A stretch of DNA of 64,000 nt. Source: Sphagnum magellanicum (taxonomy: Eukaryota > Streptophyta > Sphagnopsida > Sphagnales > Sphagnaceae). Made by a program: the position numbers and the translations under genes. Below the pieces are notes generated by a model. It was not told the origin of the DNA. It searched no databases and saw only the letters and a list, made by a program, of their open reading frames with translations. Location of the stretch: assembly GCA_021904315.1 (NCBI GenBank), contig CM038919.1, forward strand, positions 20,749,666-20,813,665, read 5' to 3'. Shown piece after piece: positions 35,675-48,199 of this stretch (position 1 is the first letter of the stretch; every line of letters starts with the position of its first letter).

Positions 35675-38600
35675 TTGGTCTTTTCTAGGACCTAAAATGG
35701 AAGTAGGCTTAATGCCCAATTTTATGAAGGGTATTCATATTTTTCCCCTTTCAATTGTTGGGTCATTTTTTTTCTTTTTTCTACCAAGTAAATTGGATGT
35801 GCAATGCATGGTCATAATCAAGAAGAAACAAAACAACATTTTGTTTCAAAACCCTTTTAAATTGATGTTCAATAAATATAATAAACAATGCAAAGTGGGT
35901 GAAGGGCATTTTAATTCATATTTTTATAAAAAAACAAAATTCTATAAAGTGTGTGATGATTCTAAAAGTAATGTGTGTTTTAATATTGTGATTGGTTTTG
36001 GAAATTGAAACACCAAAATCCAATTAACATTCATTGGAATTCGGATTGCCTATTATTGATTTTATTAATTAGATGTGGGTACATCTCATATTAATTCTTA
36101 AAAAATCTAAACTTTGAAACAATCATGAATAAATAAAAGTTCAAATGAATTTTTAAAATATCTATATACATGAAGGAAGGTTGTTTGTTTTGTTCCAATG
36201 GTTCATGAAACATACCAGTTTGGGCTGTTGAAGTGCGTTATTGTACTTCCTTTGTAGCTTGTTTTGGCACTTCAATTGGAACTGTTACTGATAATGATGA
36301 CCCACCACCATTCTATCCATCATGTAGTCATGAAATCAAACATCACATACATTAGTTATGAGCATTACATTGCAAATGTATAGAATCATGTATAGAATCA
36401 AAGGGTTTCTTTTTTTTTGTGTTACTTTAACTTAGTTTTTACTTCTAAGAGATTTTATCATCTATTGAATGAGCACAATAGTAGTTGCTTGAATTTGTTG
36501 CAATCCTCTTGTAATCCTTTGGATAGGCTGCTTGTTGAAGTAAGTTCCAAAATGCCAAAATCTCATTATTTGTCAATGAATTGTTGCTCCTCTTCATCAT
36601 TGCAATGTGGGAGAAAACATAAATAAATCCCACCACCTATTGTACTTATGGCAGCAAGAAAAAATACCCAAACCTTCCCTTATTGTAATTATGACAATAA
36701 GAAAAAATCGAACCCACCTTGACCACCTATTGTAATTATGACAACACCAAAAAAGGGTAGCTATTGAATTCCTTTTATTGTCGATGTAATTAATGATTGT
36801 TACAATAATTTAAGGGTTGTGAAAGGAAGGCGGCAAGAACAAAAAGATTAATTGCGAAGGTGCTTGTGGCCACGTGGTGCTCTGAAATTTTAGATTGTGT
36901 TTTCAGCCCTTAGGCCGACCTCCACTAAATATTGGAAATGCAAAAATTTCATTTTGAAATGCAAAGAAAAAAAAAGAAAAGGTGTTCGAATCTAGAAGAA
37001 AAATTATGAATTTCATTAAATAATCTTTAATCATAAATCTTATTTAAAAGCAAAACAAAAGTCTTTTGTTTTTTCAAAAAGTTAACCTACCCATCCATAG
37101 GTAGTATAAAATGTTACGCAAATTTTGAAGGCGTTATAATGTCGAAGACCCCAAATTTGAATCTTTTAGTTTTTTTGGCATTATCATTGTGAATCTTTTG
37201 GGTGATCCAAACATCAATAAATGGTAGTGTGATGTTCATCAGCCCTAATTTTCCAACAATTGTTGATAATGGATTTGTCATGGTATGATCACACACAATA
37301 AACATTTTCATTGGAGTTACCTAAACTAATGTGTGTTCTAAAAGCTATTACATAAGTTGTATTGCACCCAATTTATGGTTGCAAATATGATCTAAACATG
37401 ACATTTGTGAAATCAGATTCATGGACAAAACATATGGGTTAATTTCAAAAAATATATATAACTAAGTAGGTAATTATTTGATTATTTTACATGTATTATC
37501 TGAAATGATTATCCAAGATAGTTATTTGATTTAATCAATTTAATTCCAATAATTAATTGTTAAAGGTAAAAAATTGTCCTATGTTGGTTAAACATCATGG
37601 ATGTTAAAAGATGGTAGTATCGTCATTAGATGGTAATTACTATCAAAGGATTAAATAATCACATGAGAATTATAGAATGAAACTAATTTTTTACAATAGT
37701 ATCATTAATATAATGAACTATTTTCATAGGGCAGAATAATTAGAAGTTAATTCTAGATTTTTTTAAAAATAAACTAATATTAGTTACTTGAAATAATATC
37801 TTAGTCCAATTTATTTAGAAGGGCATTTTAGTAACTATTTAATTACTAGTGGTAAATATCCTATTTATCATCTTCTATTTACTAAGAAGTGAAGCCATTT
37901 AAACAAATTAGTCCAAGTGAATAAGGGATGGATGGATTTTCTTTAACTAGGATGTGTGGAAGGGACTAAGATAAGGAAATCTAGAAGGATAAGGATTCAA
38001 CCTTTGTGTGGTGAGCATCCTTCTTGGGTTCCTTTTTTTTTTGGGGGAAGAATGAAAATTTTTATCATTAGATGATTATATCATTAATTTTCATTATTCA
38101 TGAGGCATTAAACATTAAATTATTAGAAAAATGATTGTGTGCGACATTCTTGTGTGAAAAAGAACGAAAACATGGGAAAAATTTATATTTGTCCTTATAT
38201 AATTGAGAATGGTTAAAGGTTGTATGGGTTTTAATGTTTTTTCTTGGTGTGTGTTTTACTTAAAGTGTGATAAAAGAAGGGAGAGCAGTTCATATTAATA
38301 TTACATAGAATTTTGTTGTGTTAACATATTAATTCTTTGTTTCTTTCATATGTTTCCACTCTCTAAGGTAGTTTTTGGAATAGGAAATACCTTGTGCCAC
38401 ATGACAATAGCTACAATTGGAAGGCATCAACAAAGAAGTAGACATGAGATTTGAAGTTTACAAGGAAGGTAATGTTACTACAAATGATAAATAATAACTA
38501 CATGAGGTCTACAAATGGTTGTGGGTCTTTTTCAAATCTACAAAGGATGGTAATTGTTGTAGATAGTAGGCAATCACTAGATGAAGCATTTTAGTTATTT

Positions 38601-41600
38601 TTTCAATTCTATAGAAGATGGTAGTTGCAACATGATGGTAATTGTTGTAAGATGGTATGCATTGTTAGATGATAAGCAAACATAAAACATGACTTACCTT
38701 CATGTGTTTTCATGTTGTTGTTGTTATTTTATTTATTTTTCTTTCCATCCAACAATTTTTTCCTTGATAATTTTAAGGTTGTTGGACCCATGGTTTTACA
38801 TTAATTATCAACATAATTAACCTAATTTTTATATCTAAATTTGAATTATTTGAAATAATTATCTAAATTAATCACTCTCAATTAAATAATTCATTCTGCT
38901 AATTAATTTTCTAAAACAATTATCTGAAAGTGAAAATCTGAATTAAATATCTGATAAATAATTATCAACATTGATTATTTGAATTAATTGGTCTAATTCA
39001 AATCATTCGTTAGGTAGTTAATTCAGATCATTAATGACAAGATAATTGATGATATGAATTTAGATTAAATTCAGAAAATTAATGATTTGGATTCCCAAAT
39101 TTTATTATTTGGTCATTAATTATCCAAATTTAGATAGTTATCAAATATTTAATTATCTGAATTAACTAACTAAAAAATATCTGAATTAATTATTTAAATT
39201 AATCAATCTAATTCATTTGGTTTGTTAGTTAGATGCTTCATATAATTAATCACAAAATAACTAATTATTTGATATTAATTATTTCAATTAACTAATGAAG
39301 TGTTATGTGAATTAAACCAATTAATTTAGATTAATAGATAATTATTTAGTCTAATTAATTCTTCCATATTAATTTAATTAATTAGTTTTTAATATTTAAA
39401 ATATCATTGAAAAAAAATATTATTAAATATGAAATAAGTTTTAATTAACTAACTATTGTTGCATTTTTTAATGAACTAATCAATTGGTGAATTTAAAATT
39501 TTGAAATAATTGACTCAATAATCAATTATTAGATATTGGTTAACATTAATTTAAAATTTATGATGAAGTGTTTAATTAACATTAATTATTTTGTAGTTTA
39601 TACTAATTAATTTGTTATTTGCTAGTAATTATTCATCAATAATTGATATTTTTAAAATAAAATTATTATATCATATTAATGATTATTATTTAATCATACC
39701 TAAAAAAACATGGTGTGTTTTGAAACAAAACATTTAACATCAAAATGAATTTTTATTTTAATATTCCCATAATATTCACAAATATATGCCTAATTACATA
39801 CCATGAATACAAACTAAATATTTTAATATATCATGAATACAAGCTAAATATGCTTAATATATTTTGAATACGAACTAAATATATTTTCTTAATATATATA
39901 TAAACACACTATAAAAAATAACCGAATTATAACTAATTTTGTGATCAAATGAACATAAAGGCCTATTTTTGAATTAAAAATCCAATAAGTTAGTCAATAT
40001 GGAAAGATGTGTAATTTTATAGTTGCACCATAATCACAAAAATAATAGCAAATTTAAAAATATGGTGAATAGTTGTAAAAATAAAAACATTGTTGCAAAT
40101 GTCAAATAATCACATATAATAACAAATTGGATGAATATATAATACCAAAAAAATAGTAATGTTGTTCATTGTTGTATTAAGTGAACTCAAACCTAAAAGG
40201 AAATCTACATCAACAACAACATTGAAAGTGTACAACAAAAAATTATAAACAAAATCATGAGAATCACAAAAACAAAACCTTAAATTTTTCATTGCAAAAA
40301 CCAAACATGTTCATGTACACAAGAGAAAAAAAAGTTAGCTAAAAACACATACATGAACAACAATAATCGAGAGCATGAACAACAAACTATTAACATAGAA
40401 CAAGAAAGTTGGTTGCAACTCACATGAAACATTAAAAACAAATGACAATTTATTGATTTGTGTGAAAGATATAGCAAACAACAATCACGATTTTCCTAAA
40501 GCAAACATAAAAGCAATAAAATTGAAGGCTCCAACGATTTGAGTAGATGACAATCACAATTCATGTGAGGGAAACAAAAAAACAAGGAAAAAAATGCAAA
40601 GAAAAATGAAATAAAATATATCAACAAAGATCAAGAAAACTCAAGACACACTAAAAAAAAATCTTGAGGAAATGGAGTTTATGCATTCTCAAATAGGATA
40701 CACCCTTTTTAACTCTAAATTTGACAACATGTGTGCAAAAAGAAGGTGACAATGAATCATTATCCAAGTTAACTACAAAGCTATGTACCTTTGGATTGTG
40801 AGGCATGGTTGAATTTTTGTTGCATTGCCTCACCTACCCATGACACATCACAAGTGTGGATGGAAAGCAAAAAAAAAAAGGTTGATGATTCTCTAATGTT
40901 AATTTGATTTTGTACAATATCATTCATATTTAATGTCAAATCAATGGTAAGTTGATCTTAGATTTTTCTTGATTTTTGAATACATTTTCATATGTAGTGT
41001 TAGGTAGCATTGCTAATGATGCGACACCCTTGTTGGTAGGTGGTGTTAATATTTGTGATAATCAACATCAAAACCTAGCCAAAAGCTTAGGTTTTGAGGT
41101 CTTAATTCAATGCTATGTAAAGAGACCAAAAATGACTCTTTAATTTAATGTTACATAACAAAATCTTGATTATAAGAATCAATTTTGATTGTGGCCATTA
41201 ATCACTAGCATTCATCATCATGATTCAAATCCATTGTGACAAACATAAGTTGATTTACCATGTGATACCTTAATTTAGGGTAGCATTAACCTAGGTTTGA
41301 ATGGACATCAAAATTGTTAATTAACATTTGAAGTTAATGTTAATTTTAGCATAGATTTTTTAAAAAGAAATTATGATGTTATTAAATGTTTGGTTGCCTA
41401 ACAATGTAACCCCTAACATCAAGTTTAGAAGGTGCTTTTAACTTAAATTTTATGTTGTTAAGCATCATATGAAAATGTAAAAGCAAACATTAAAATGTAA
41501 TCTACCTTCAAGTGTGACCCTACCAAAAGGTTTTGAAAATTATCATATTTATCATAGGCTACAATCTAAATAATTTCGCTCTTTATATGATAATATCAAT

Positions 41601-42150
41601 AGTAGATCATGAAAGAATAATAACTTCAAATTAATTTTAAAAAATATTTTTTTGAAAAAAATTAATGATTTGTTTTGTCCACATGGCAATTGACATTAGG
41701 CTATGGGTACAAAGGGTGTTTTAAGGGGGGAAAAAGATGGGCTCAAGTCATCACATTACAAGGAATCACAAATAATTTCTAGTTCCCCCTCAAATCTTTA
41801 GCCAAATTTGATGAAATCCTCTAAGTGCATGATTCTCAACCCACCCACTTCACAAATTTGAAAAGAAAACAAGGGTGTGTGTCACATTGTGGCTTTGGCA
41901 TTCACATTAAGAAAGTATTATCTTAAGGCAAAAGAAGAATTATGGAAACTCAAAAATAATTCACCATGCAAAAATATATTAATCTTCAAAATATCCTCTA
42001 AGAGAAACCAAAATCCTTCAAGATATTATAACTATGGAACTAATCTTGAGTTTCAACACAAGCCAAAATATCATCTTTCAAAAATCCTCATATAAGAGAA
42101 AATAGACCTAATATTATGACCTAGGGGCCAAAACCCCTTAAGCTACTATA
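35675..42150. other. AT-rich gene desert
   Basis: No gene is visible. Short repeats of CCTATTGTAATTATGACAA occur three times at 36635-36745. From about 38850 to 39700 the sequence is cryptically simple, built of AATTAATTA and TTATTTGAATTAATT variants. The frames on both strands are short and unremarkable. Confidence 0.7.
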
Positions 42151-42570
42151 CTCTAAACCCTAAACCTAAACACAATATCCTTCCCTTGGTAGGCAAGGCT
42201 AACAAAACTCACCAAAAAAACACACGCGCACGCACACACGCGCACGCAGTGCTGGAGTTTGTTGGAGCTTCGTTGTCTGGTCTGGAAATGGGAGCTTGCA
42301 GTTTGGAAGCAGCAACAACAACAAAACAATAATGGCGGATGCTGCTGCTGTTGCTGCTGCTGCATCATCATCGCCCTCCCTCGACTTTCTCTCTGTTCTC
42401 TTTCACTCCCATTTCTTCGTTTCCCAAACCTGGGATTAGGTTTCGTTTTGTTTTTCCTTTTCGTTTCTGTGCGCATGTGTTCATGTGTGTGTGTGGTGTG
42501 GTGTGGTGTGTGTGTGTGTGTGTTTTTCTTGGGTGCAAGAAAAAGTCTTGCCTGCCTTTGTTGTGGAGAA
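42151..42570 (+). promoter_or_regulatory. Promoter and 5' leader of the LSM11-like gene
   Basis: Composition shifts from AT-rich to GC-moderate at about 42210. It contains an AAACCCTAAACC motif (42152-42168), a GCT/GCA tract at 42338-42363 and a (GT)n tract at 42482-42521. An ATG at 42332 opens a short upstream frame that ends before the main start. Confidence 0.55.
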
Positions 42571-45024
42571 ATGGTAAGAAGGAGAAGGAGAACAAGTAGA
42601 AGATAAAGAAGTTTGTGGAGGAATGGGAAGAAGGAGAAGGAGAAGTTTGTGGAGTTTTGTGTCTTAACTTGTGTTTGTTGTTTTGCAGCCGGAGTTCGAT
42701 GCTCTTGAGGCGCTGCGATGCGAGGGATTACAACCTCCGAATCCGCGTGTCCGTCCTCTCGACAACCTCAACAAGTGTCTCAGTATCCTGCCCCAGGTGG
42801 GGTGGGTGCTTGTTTGCTTGCTTTTGAATAGCTTTCGCAATTGTGCATTTTGTTCCATCAAAAAGATCGATCACAAACCCCCATTTCCCATGAATTACAG
42901 CCATGAATTCCCGCCACCCAAAAACAAGGAGTGCTTAAGAGTTTTGGGTTTTGAAATGGAGTGGGGGGGAGAGTGGGTGCTTCTTGCTTTTTGTGTTACA
43001 GGAGCTGTCGGAGTCATTTGTGAGTGTCCCTGTGCGAGAACCACGCTCCCAGGAATCGATTGCAGCCCAACAGCGAGCCAAGGTCTAACAAATCCTATGC
43101 TGTTCCATCGTGGTGCACTCTCATTCACAGTCAAATGTGCATTTCGTTGTTGCATTTCTCTTCTGAACCCCAAACCCTAAAAGCATCGACACCATCTTTT
43201 TATTCTACTTCTCTTCTGAACCCCACAGCCTAAAGCATCGACACTGTCTTCTTCTTTTCCTTCTCTTCTGAACCCCAAACCCTAAAGCATCAACATCATC
43301 TTTTTCTTCTCCTTCTCTTCTGAACCCCAATCCCTAAAGCGTCAACCCCATCTTCTTCTTCTGCTTCTGCTTCTTCTTTGAGTGCAATTTTGCTGCTCTG
43401 GTCATCAGGAAACTTGGTTGTTCTTGCAGGCTCGAACATCTTTACAGATGGAGAAGGCAGCAGAGAGGGCAAGACAGACCAAGGTTCTTGATGCAATGGC
43501 AGGTAAACTGCAATGCACAGTCCAGGTTTTGTTATCTTGAACTTTCCACTAGTAGTTGTTGCAGAAGTAAATCCTTCACCTCAATTTTTTTCCCATGCTT
43601 CTTCCTCTTGGAGAAGTGTATCCTTCTGTGAGGAATCAATCATTTTCAAGTTTCTCCCTTCCTTCCTTCCTTCCTTTACATTGCATTGCTGATGTTTAGC
43701 ATTCTACTTCACAAGTCTTTATCTGATAGGAAGGCTGTGGGACCGGGGGGGAGGGAGGGGGGGTGGTTGGTTTTTGAAATCTGCAGAAAAACTTAAAGAT
43801 GGCCCCCTGGGATTACTAGTAGAATGTTATGAGAAACGAGGGCGCGTGCTGGTGTGGACCCGTCATGCTCATGGTATTCGGGGCACTTTGGTGGGATTTC
43901 TACTTGCTGTTGACAAGCACTTCAACATGGTATTGTCTTGCCTTTTGCATTTTACAAGAAAAAATTCCACCAGAGTTTGGAGACTAGTTCATCTTCACCA
44001 ATTTTTTGTTTGCCATGCCCACCATTTGGTCCTTAGTTTCATGATCAGAAGTAGGAAGTGGGGAGAGGACTGCTGGTGGTGGCTCCATTTCTATTCACTA
44101 CTCTCTCACCCTTCTCTGGAAGTACTGATGGAAGTTGCAAGAACTGTAGCATTGTGCTGCAATGCTCTATCATAGCATATATCTTAGCAGAGTAGTAAGA
44201 TGTCTGGATTTTGCTTGCAAGAGATGCAGGGTGATCATAGTTGTGAAACAGTCCCAACGTTACTTGATGATAGTAGTTGAAGACCAGAATCGTGGGTTGG
44301 TTTTACAAGAGGAGCATACTCATCCAGGCAATTGCTTGCCCCTCCTATTGAGTTTTAGATCTTTTTTCTTCTGCAGGTTTTGCAAGATGTTGATGAACAG
44401 TACACAGGTTCGTTGGTGAACCCTCTCTCTCTCTCTGCTTGAATTTATGTGCATGAATGCTTTCTCCTGCATTTCAATACTGAAGCTCTCATTAGATGAA
44501 TTCAAAGTCAAGTCTGTGGGTGCAGTAGTAAGAAGGCTGGTACTCGCCATGACTTGGGCTTTGAGGCTCTCCACTTGCTATTCACAGTGCGACGCCAGGT
44601 GCCTCGTCTTGTACGGAAACGGGGGGGCCATATTGGATCCTCCCAACAAGAAGACAAAGAAATCCAGTGTCCACCAGTGGCAAATTGCATAGATGAATAC
44701 TTGGGCAACCAAACAGTGCAAGAAGAATGTGGAGAATCAGTTGAATGTCTCATCAGAGATATGATGGAGTTGAAACTGTTCCCCAAGTTGGAACGGCGGC
44801 GACGACATCTCAATCAGGCAAATTCCAATTTCAATTGTCTGGTTCTTTTTGTGGGAGCAATTATTTTGTAGGCAGTTGAAAAAGAAATTTAGAAGAGGTT
44901 GAAATATTGCTGCTCAAAATTTCCTGATGCAGTTTTTCTGGGGGGGCCTGATTGATTACTTTTGGTTTTGTTGTAGGTGTTTGTGCGAGGGGACAGTGTA
45001 GTTATGGTTCAGAAGCTGATCTGA
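42571..45024 (+). CDS. Sm-like protein of the LSM11 type
   Basis: Model: join(42571..42573, 42689..42796, 43002..43082, 43430..43502, 43787..43929, 44377..44407, 44588..44817, 44977..45024), 238 aa. The first exon carries only the ATG, directly followed by a GTAAGA donor. The N terminus (EFDALEALRCEGLQPPNPRV, RPLDNLNKCLSILP) is a conserved plant motif. The Sm1 half is about residues 92-143 (GPLGLLVECYEKRGRVLVW, GIRGTLVGFLLAVDKHFNMV, QDVDEQY). A charged insert of about 80 residues follows, then the Sm2 strand pair VFVRGDSVVMVQKLI at the very C terminus. A long insert between Sm1 and Sm2 is the hallmark of LSM11, the U7 snRNP-specific Sm protein in animals that helps process histone pre-mRNA; its role in plants is not something I can state. 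The last intron appears to use a GC donor (CAG|GCAAAT). Other introns are GT-AG. Confidence 0.9.
43158..43372. repeat. 52-bp tandem repeat, four units, in intron 3 of the LSM11-like gene
   Basis: Units start at 43158, 43211, 43263 and 43315 with CTCTTCTGAACCCCA, followed by AACCCTAAAGCATC and CATCTTTTTCTTCTCC variants. The array ends in a pyrimidine-rich run shortly before the acceptor at 43429. Each unit carries an AACCCTAAA telomere-like core. Confidence 0.93.
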
Positions 45025-46325
45025 GAATTCTTCTGCTTGGGGCATGGATGGTTGTACACAATGCTTCTTCACAAGAGCAAAGAGGACTTTTGAGCTATTT
45101 CACAAACTTGCGAGGGGGAATTGATCAACAACTCTCAACGCACCCAAAAGTACCCAGAGTTCAAGATCAGGGAGTAAGCACAGCTTGGGTTCACAACTCT
45201 GAGTCTGTCTAATACTTTTTGAACACAACCCATAATCTTGTAACTTGCAAGCAACTCACTGGGCTCAGAAGACAATTTCCAATTCCTGCAATCACAACAC
45301 AACACAGCATTTGCTCAGAAAGCTCCCTTTTCTTTGCAATCAAATGCCTTTCAGAGAACGTCTGAATGGCATCTAGCATGTCTTGGTCACCACTCTCTTC
45401 TTCCAAAGTGGACCCATTGTAGTCTAGGTTACACCATTTCACAAGGTACTCAAGTGGACTTCTGTCATCATCAGATACTTCAGTGGCTTTTCATTTTAGT
45501 GCTTAAGGCATTCCAGCATTTTTATCCTGCTTGCAGCATGCAATTATTCAATCATTCTTTAGCCATTCTGGCCTCCCCTCATCAGTAAATTCAGCTCCAT
45601 ATTGAGAAGTTACTGTGCCAATTGAGACAGATCAATCAGTGCATAATTGGAGATCATCTCTGCTCTCTTTCCCTCTCCCTCCCAGACTCCATCTGCTGAT
45701 GCAAGTGGAGCATGCAGAAGTTTCCAGTACAAAAACTTTCACACAATGTCTCTCAGAAGAGACTCTGATGAACTGCAAAACAATGTGAAGGCAAACTCAT
45801 GACAACCTTCACTCATAGCTTGGAAGGCACTGTTGATCAAAATGCAAAAGCCAATCTTCAGGGACCTATGAATTTGAAAAGAGTCCTATGAGTTGTGATA
45901 AGGAGTGACATGTGGAACTCAACAAATACAGAGGTTAACAAGCACTACAACCATGAATTGGGTCCTAAGTTTAGATCCTGCCTTGCCTAAACCCTAAACC
46001 CTAATACATTTCAAGATGAAAAGGCTTATATGAAACACAGGGGGGCTAAGCCATCAATCTGCACACATTGCTTTCCTCAAAGTTAGAAGCCATACGGCAC
46101 CACTAGCATCCCAACAGAATCTTTGAATGAAGTAGCAACGCATCCCAACAGAATCTTTGAATGAAGTAGCAACGCATCCCAACAATACTGTGAATGATGT
46201 AGCAAGGGAGAGAACTCTACATGACAGGCATCATACATACCCAAGTATCATGTTGGTGAGAAAGAGAGCTCCATTTTATGAGATACTGCAGATTCCTTCC
46301 CTTTGAAGATGTCAAACAATCAAAT
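45025..46325. other. Intergenic between LSM11-like gene and PHD gene (convergent)
   Basis: The region probably holds both 3' UTRs. It contains a telomere-like motif (CCTAAACCCTAAACCCTAA, 45988-46006) and a 34-bp tandem repeat at 46107-46206 of three units (CATCCCAACAGAATCTTTGA followed by ATGAAGTAGCAACG), the third diverged. No coding exon is recognisable. Confidence 0.7.
46107..46206. repeat. 34-bp tandem repeat, three units
   Basis: The first two units (46107-46140 and 46141-46174) are identical or nearly so; the third is shortened and diverged. The array lies about 120 bp beyond the stop of the minus-strand PHD gene, in its likely 3' UTR. Confidence 0.93.
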
Positions 46326-47335
46326 TCACTGGGAGAAGCTGCCTAGAATTTCCTCAATCCTCTTGGTAGGAGGAAACAATTCAGATGATAACTTTTTCTT
46401 GCTCAGCTTGCTAGTGCCAGCTGCCGTTGACCCTTGGTGGATACACATTGGGCACAACCAGTCTCCGTCAGGTATTATTTGAAGAGGAATAGCAAGGCAG
46501 AAAGAATGGAAGGCTTCATCACACTTCAGCCCATCACACAAGAGCATCATTTCTGCTGCACCTGCAAACTGCAAAGAACCCAACCAACCATCACATGCTC
46601 ATCCCTTTTCAAAGCTTGTGAAAGCCACATGATAAACACCTAAGGTCAAGGTAACAAGGAGCTGAGATCAAGATGAGTAGTACACCCAGCACTTATCATC
46701 ATCATCATCAACTCATCAGCACTTCATGTCTCCAAGAAACCCACTACTGGAAAAAGGAGAAAAACAGAACTGTACAGATTGAAGGAGACATTTGTCTCTC
46801 CTATGTTAGATTTCAAACAAGTGGGTGCTCTTACTTTGCACACCAAACAAACTTCCTCATCAGATGGAGCAGGAGATTGGGACCTCTTTCCATTCTTCCC
46901 TGTTTTCGCTCATCTTCCTCAACATGGTCTTCTTCTTCAACCCTCGCTGAAAACAACTGTCCTCTCCTGAGCTGCTTGGTTCTGATTTGTCTGAATTTTC
47001 CTTGTCTGAACTATGTTTTTCTAGCTCAAGTAACTGAGCAGCATCTTCACTACCCTTCTTCTCCTCCTCCATCCCAAAGTCCTTACCTGGCCTGATAACC
47101 ATCTTCCTCCATCTGTGCTGAATGGACTTTTTCTTAGGCTCAGAAGTGTCAGGGCCAGCTTTCTCCATGCCAACCTTCACCTTCTGTCCCTTTATCCCAC
47201 CTCAGTCCACCTTATCACTATTATCCATATTGATGTGAGATACATTTTTTACATACAACTGACCCTTTGTTTTCTGAGAAGTTCTGGCTCCCCTTTTTGA
47301 TTGCCCCCTTTCATCCCACAGACTCTGCTTCACTT
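46326..47335 (-). CDS. PHD-finger protein, C-terminal exons (5' part unresolved)
   Basis: Well-supported exons are 46326-46568 (last, with stop), 46835-46899, and one ending at the donor at 47087 and reaching to about 47180; a further likely exon is 47264-47335 (SLWDERGQSKRGARTSQ). Phases agree for the last three. The joined C terminus has a PHD finger: VCLVCK, then MLLCDGLKCDEAFHSFCL, then DGDWLCPMC, giving the C-x2-C ... C-x4-C ... H-x2-C ... C-x2-C pattern of a zinc-binding histone-tail reader. A basic, Ser-rich linker lies before it (EPKKKSIQHRWRKM). The protein ends about 35 residues after the finger. Upstream minus-strand stretches at 47800-47870 and 48020-48130 look exon-like (hydrophobic/helical, ending at GT) but I could not join them or name a domain. 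The parent family is unknown to me; an SNF2 relic lies 2 kb upstream on the same strand. Confidence 0.7.
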
Positions 47336-48019
47336 CTGTACCACAAATGATTGTGAGTTATGATCAACTACAAACCAGGATTCCAGCAGCCAAAAACCAC
47401 ACAGATTTCACAGGGACAAGGATAGAGAGAGGGTAAAACAGAAAGGGGTGGTATCTCAGAAGATATGTGCTCATCCTAAATAGAAATGGAGATTGGTAAA
47501 GGCAGCAAGCTTAGGATTCTTCCCAAACATGCTAATTGCATAATCCTTATCAGCATTCACATCAAATGGACCACATTCTACAGTAGGCAGGTGACACAAC
47601 AGCATAGTATCACAATTCATGCAGAAATCTTACTGCAACATCTGATCCACCAGCCCAAGATTGTGCAAGCACAAACAAAATGAGGGAAGTGAGTCATTCA
47701 ATATACTAGAGAGAGTCAAAAATCACCGCATTGTGTGTTGCAGATTGGAAAAAATTGTCATGCTTCCGTCGAGTCAACTCCTTTTGTGAGCAGGTCATTT
47801 ACCAACACATACAAGTAGGCACTACTTTTGACAGAACCCAAGCACTTGAACCACTCCTGCTCTCCCTGCAAATCCACACATCAGACTAGCCTTCTGAGGT
47901 GGAAGATGGGCAGAAAAGAAGACAAACAAAGATTGCATTTCATCTACTCAAAACAACAGAGGATCTAACAATAATGAATAAACACATGACATTTGCAGGA
48001 GGACTAGTCCAAGCAAACA

Positions 48020-48135
48020 GGTGGAGCAGCAGACCTGGATTTTCCACCAGTTGGTTTTGATGTTGGGCCTCAGGATTCGGGCAAGCTTCTCAACAAAGGG
48101 GACCAAAAGCAGGATACTTCTGGCTTCCACAGCAG
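48020..48135 (-). other. Possible exon of the PHD gene
   Basis: The minus strand reads an open helical stretch (VEARSILLLVPFVEKLARIL, then RPNIKTNWWKIQ) ending at a GT. A second such stretch is at 47797-47870 (EQEWFKCLGSVKSSAYLYVL, donor GTAAAT, acceptor CAG). Composition is genic. Neither matches a domain I can name. Confidence 0.35.
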
Positions 48136-48141
48136 AGTCTA

Positions 48142-48199
48142 TGCCCACATGCCATGTCTGCCCACATGCCATGTCTGCCCACATGCCATGTCTGCCACC
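48142..48199. repeat. 17-bp tandem repeat, three units
   Basis: TGCCCACATGCCATGTC is repeated three times without change (48142, 48159, 48176), followed by a partial unit. It lies directly beside the possible exon at 48020-48135. Confidence 0.95.
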
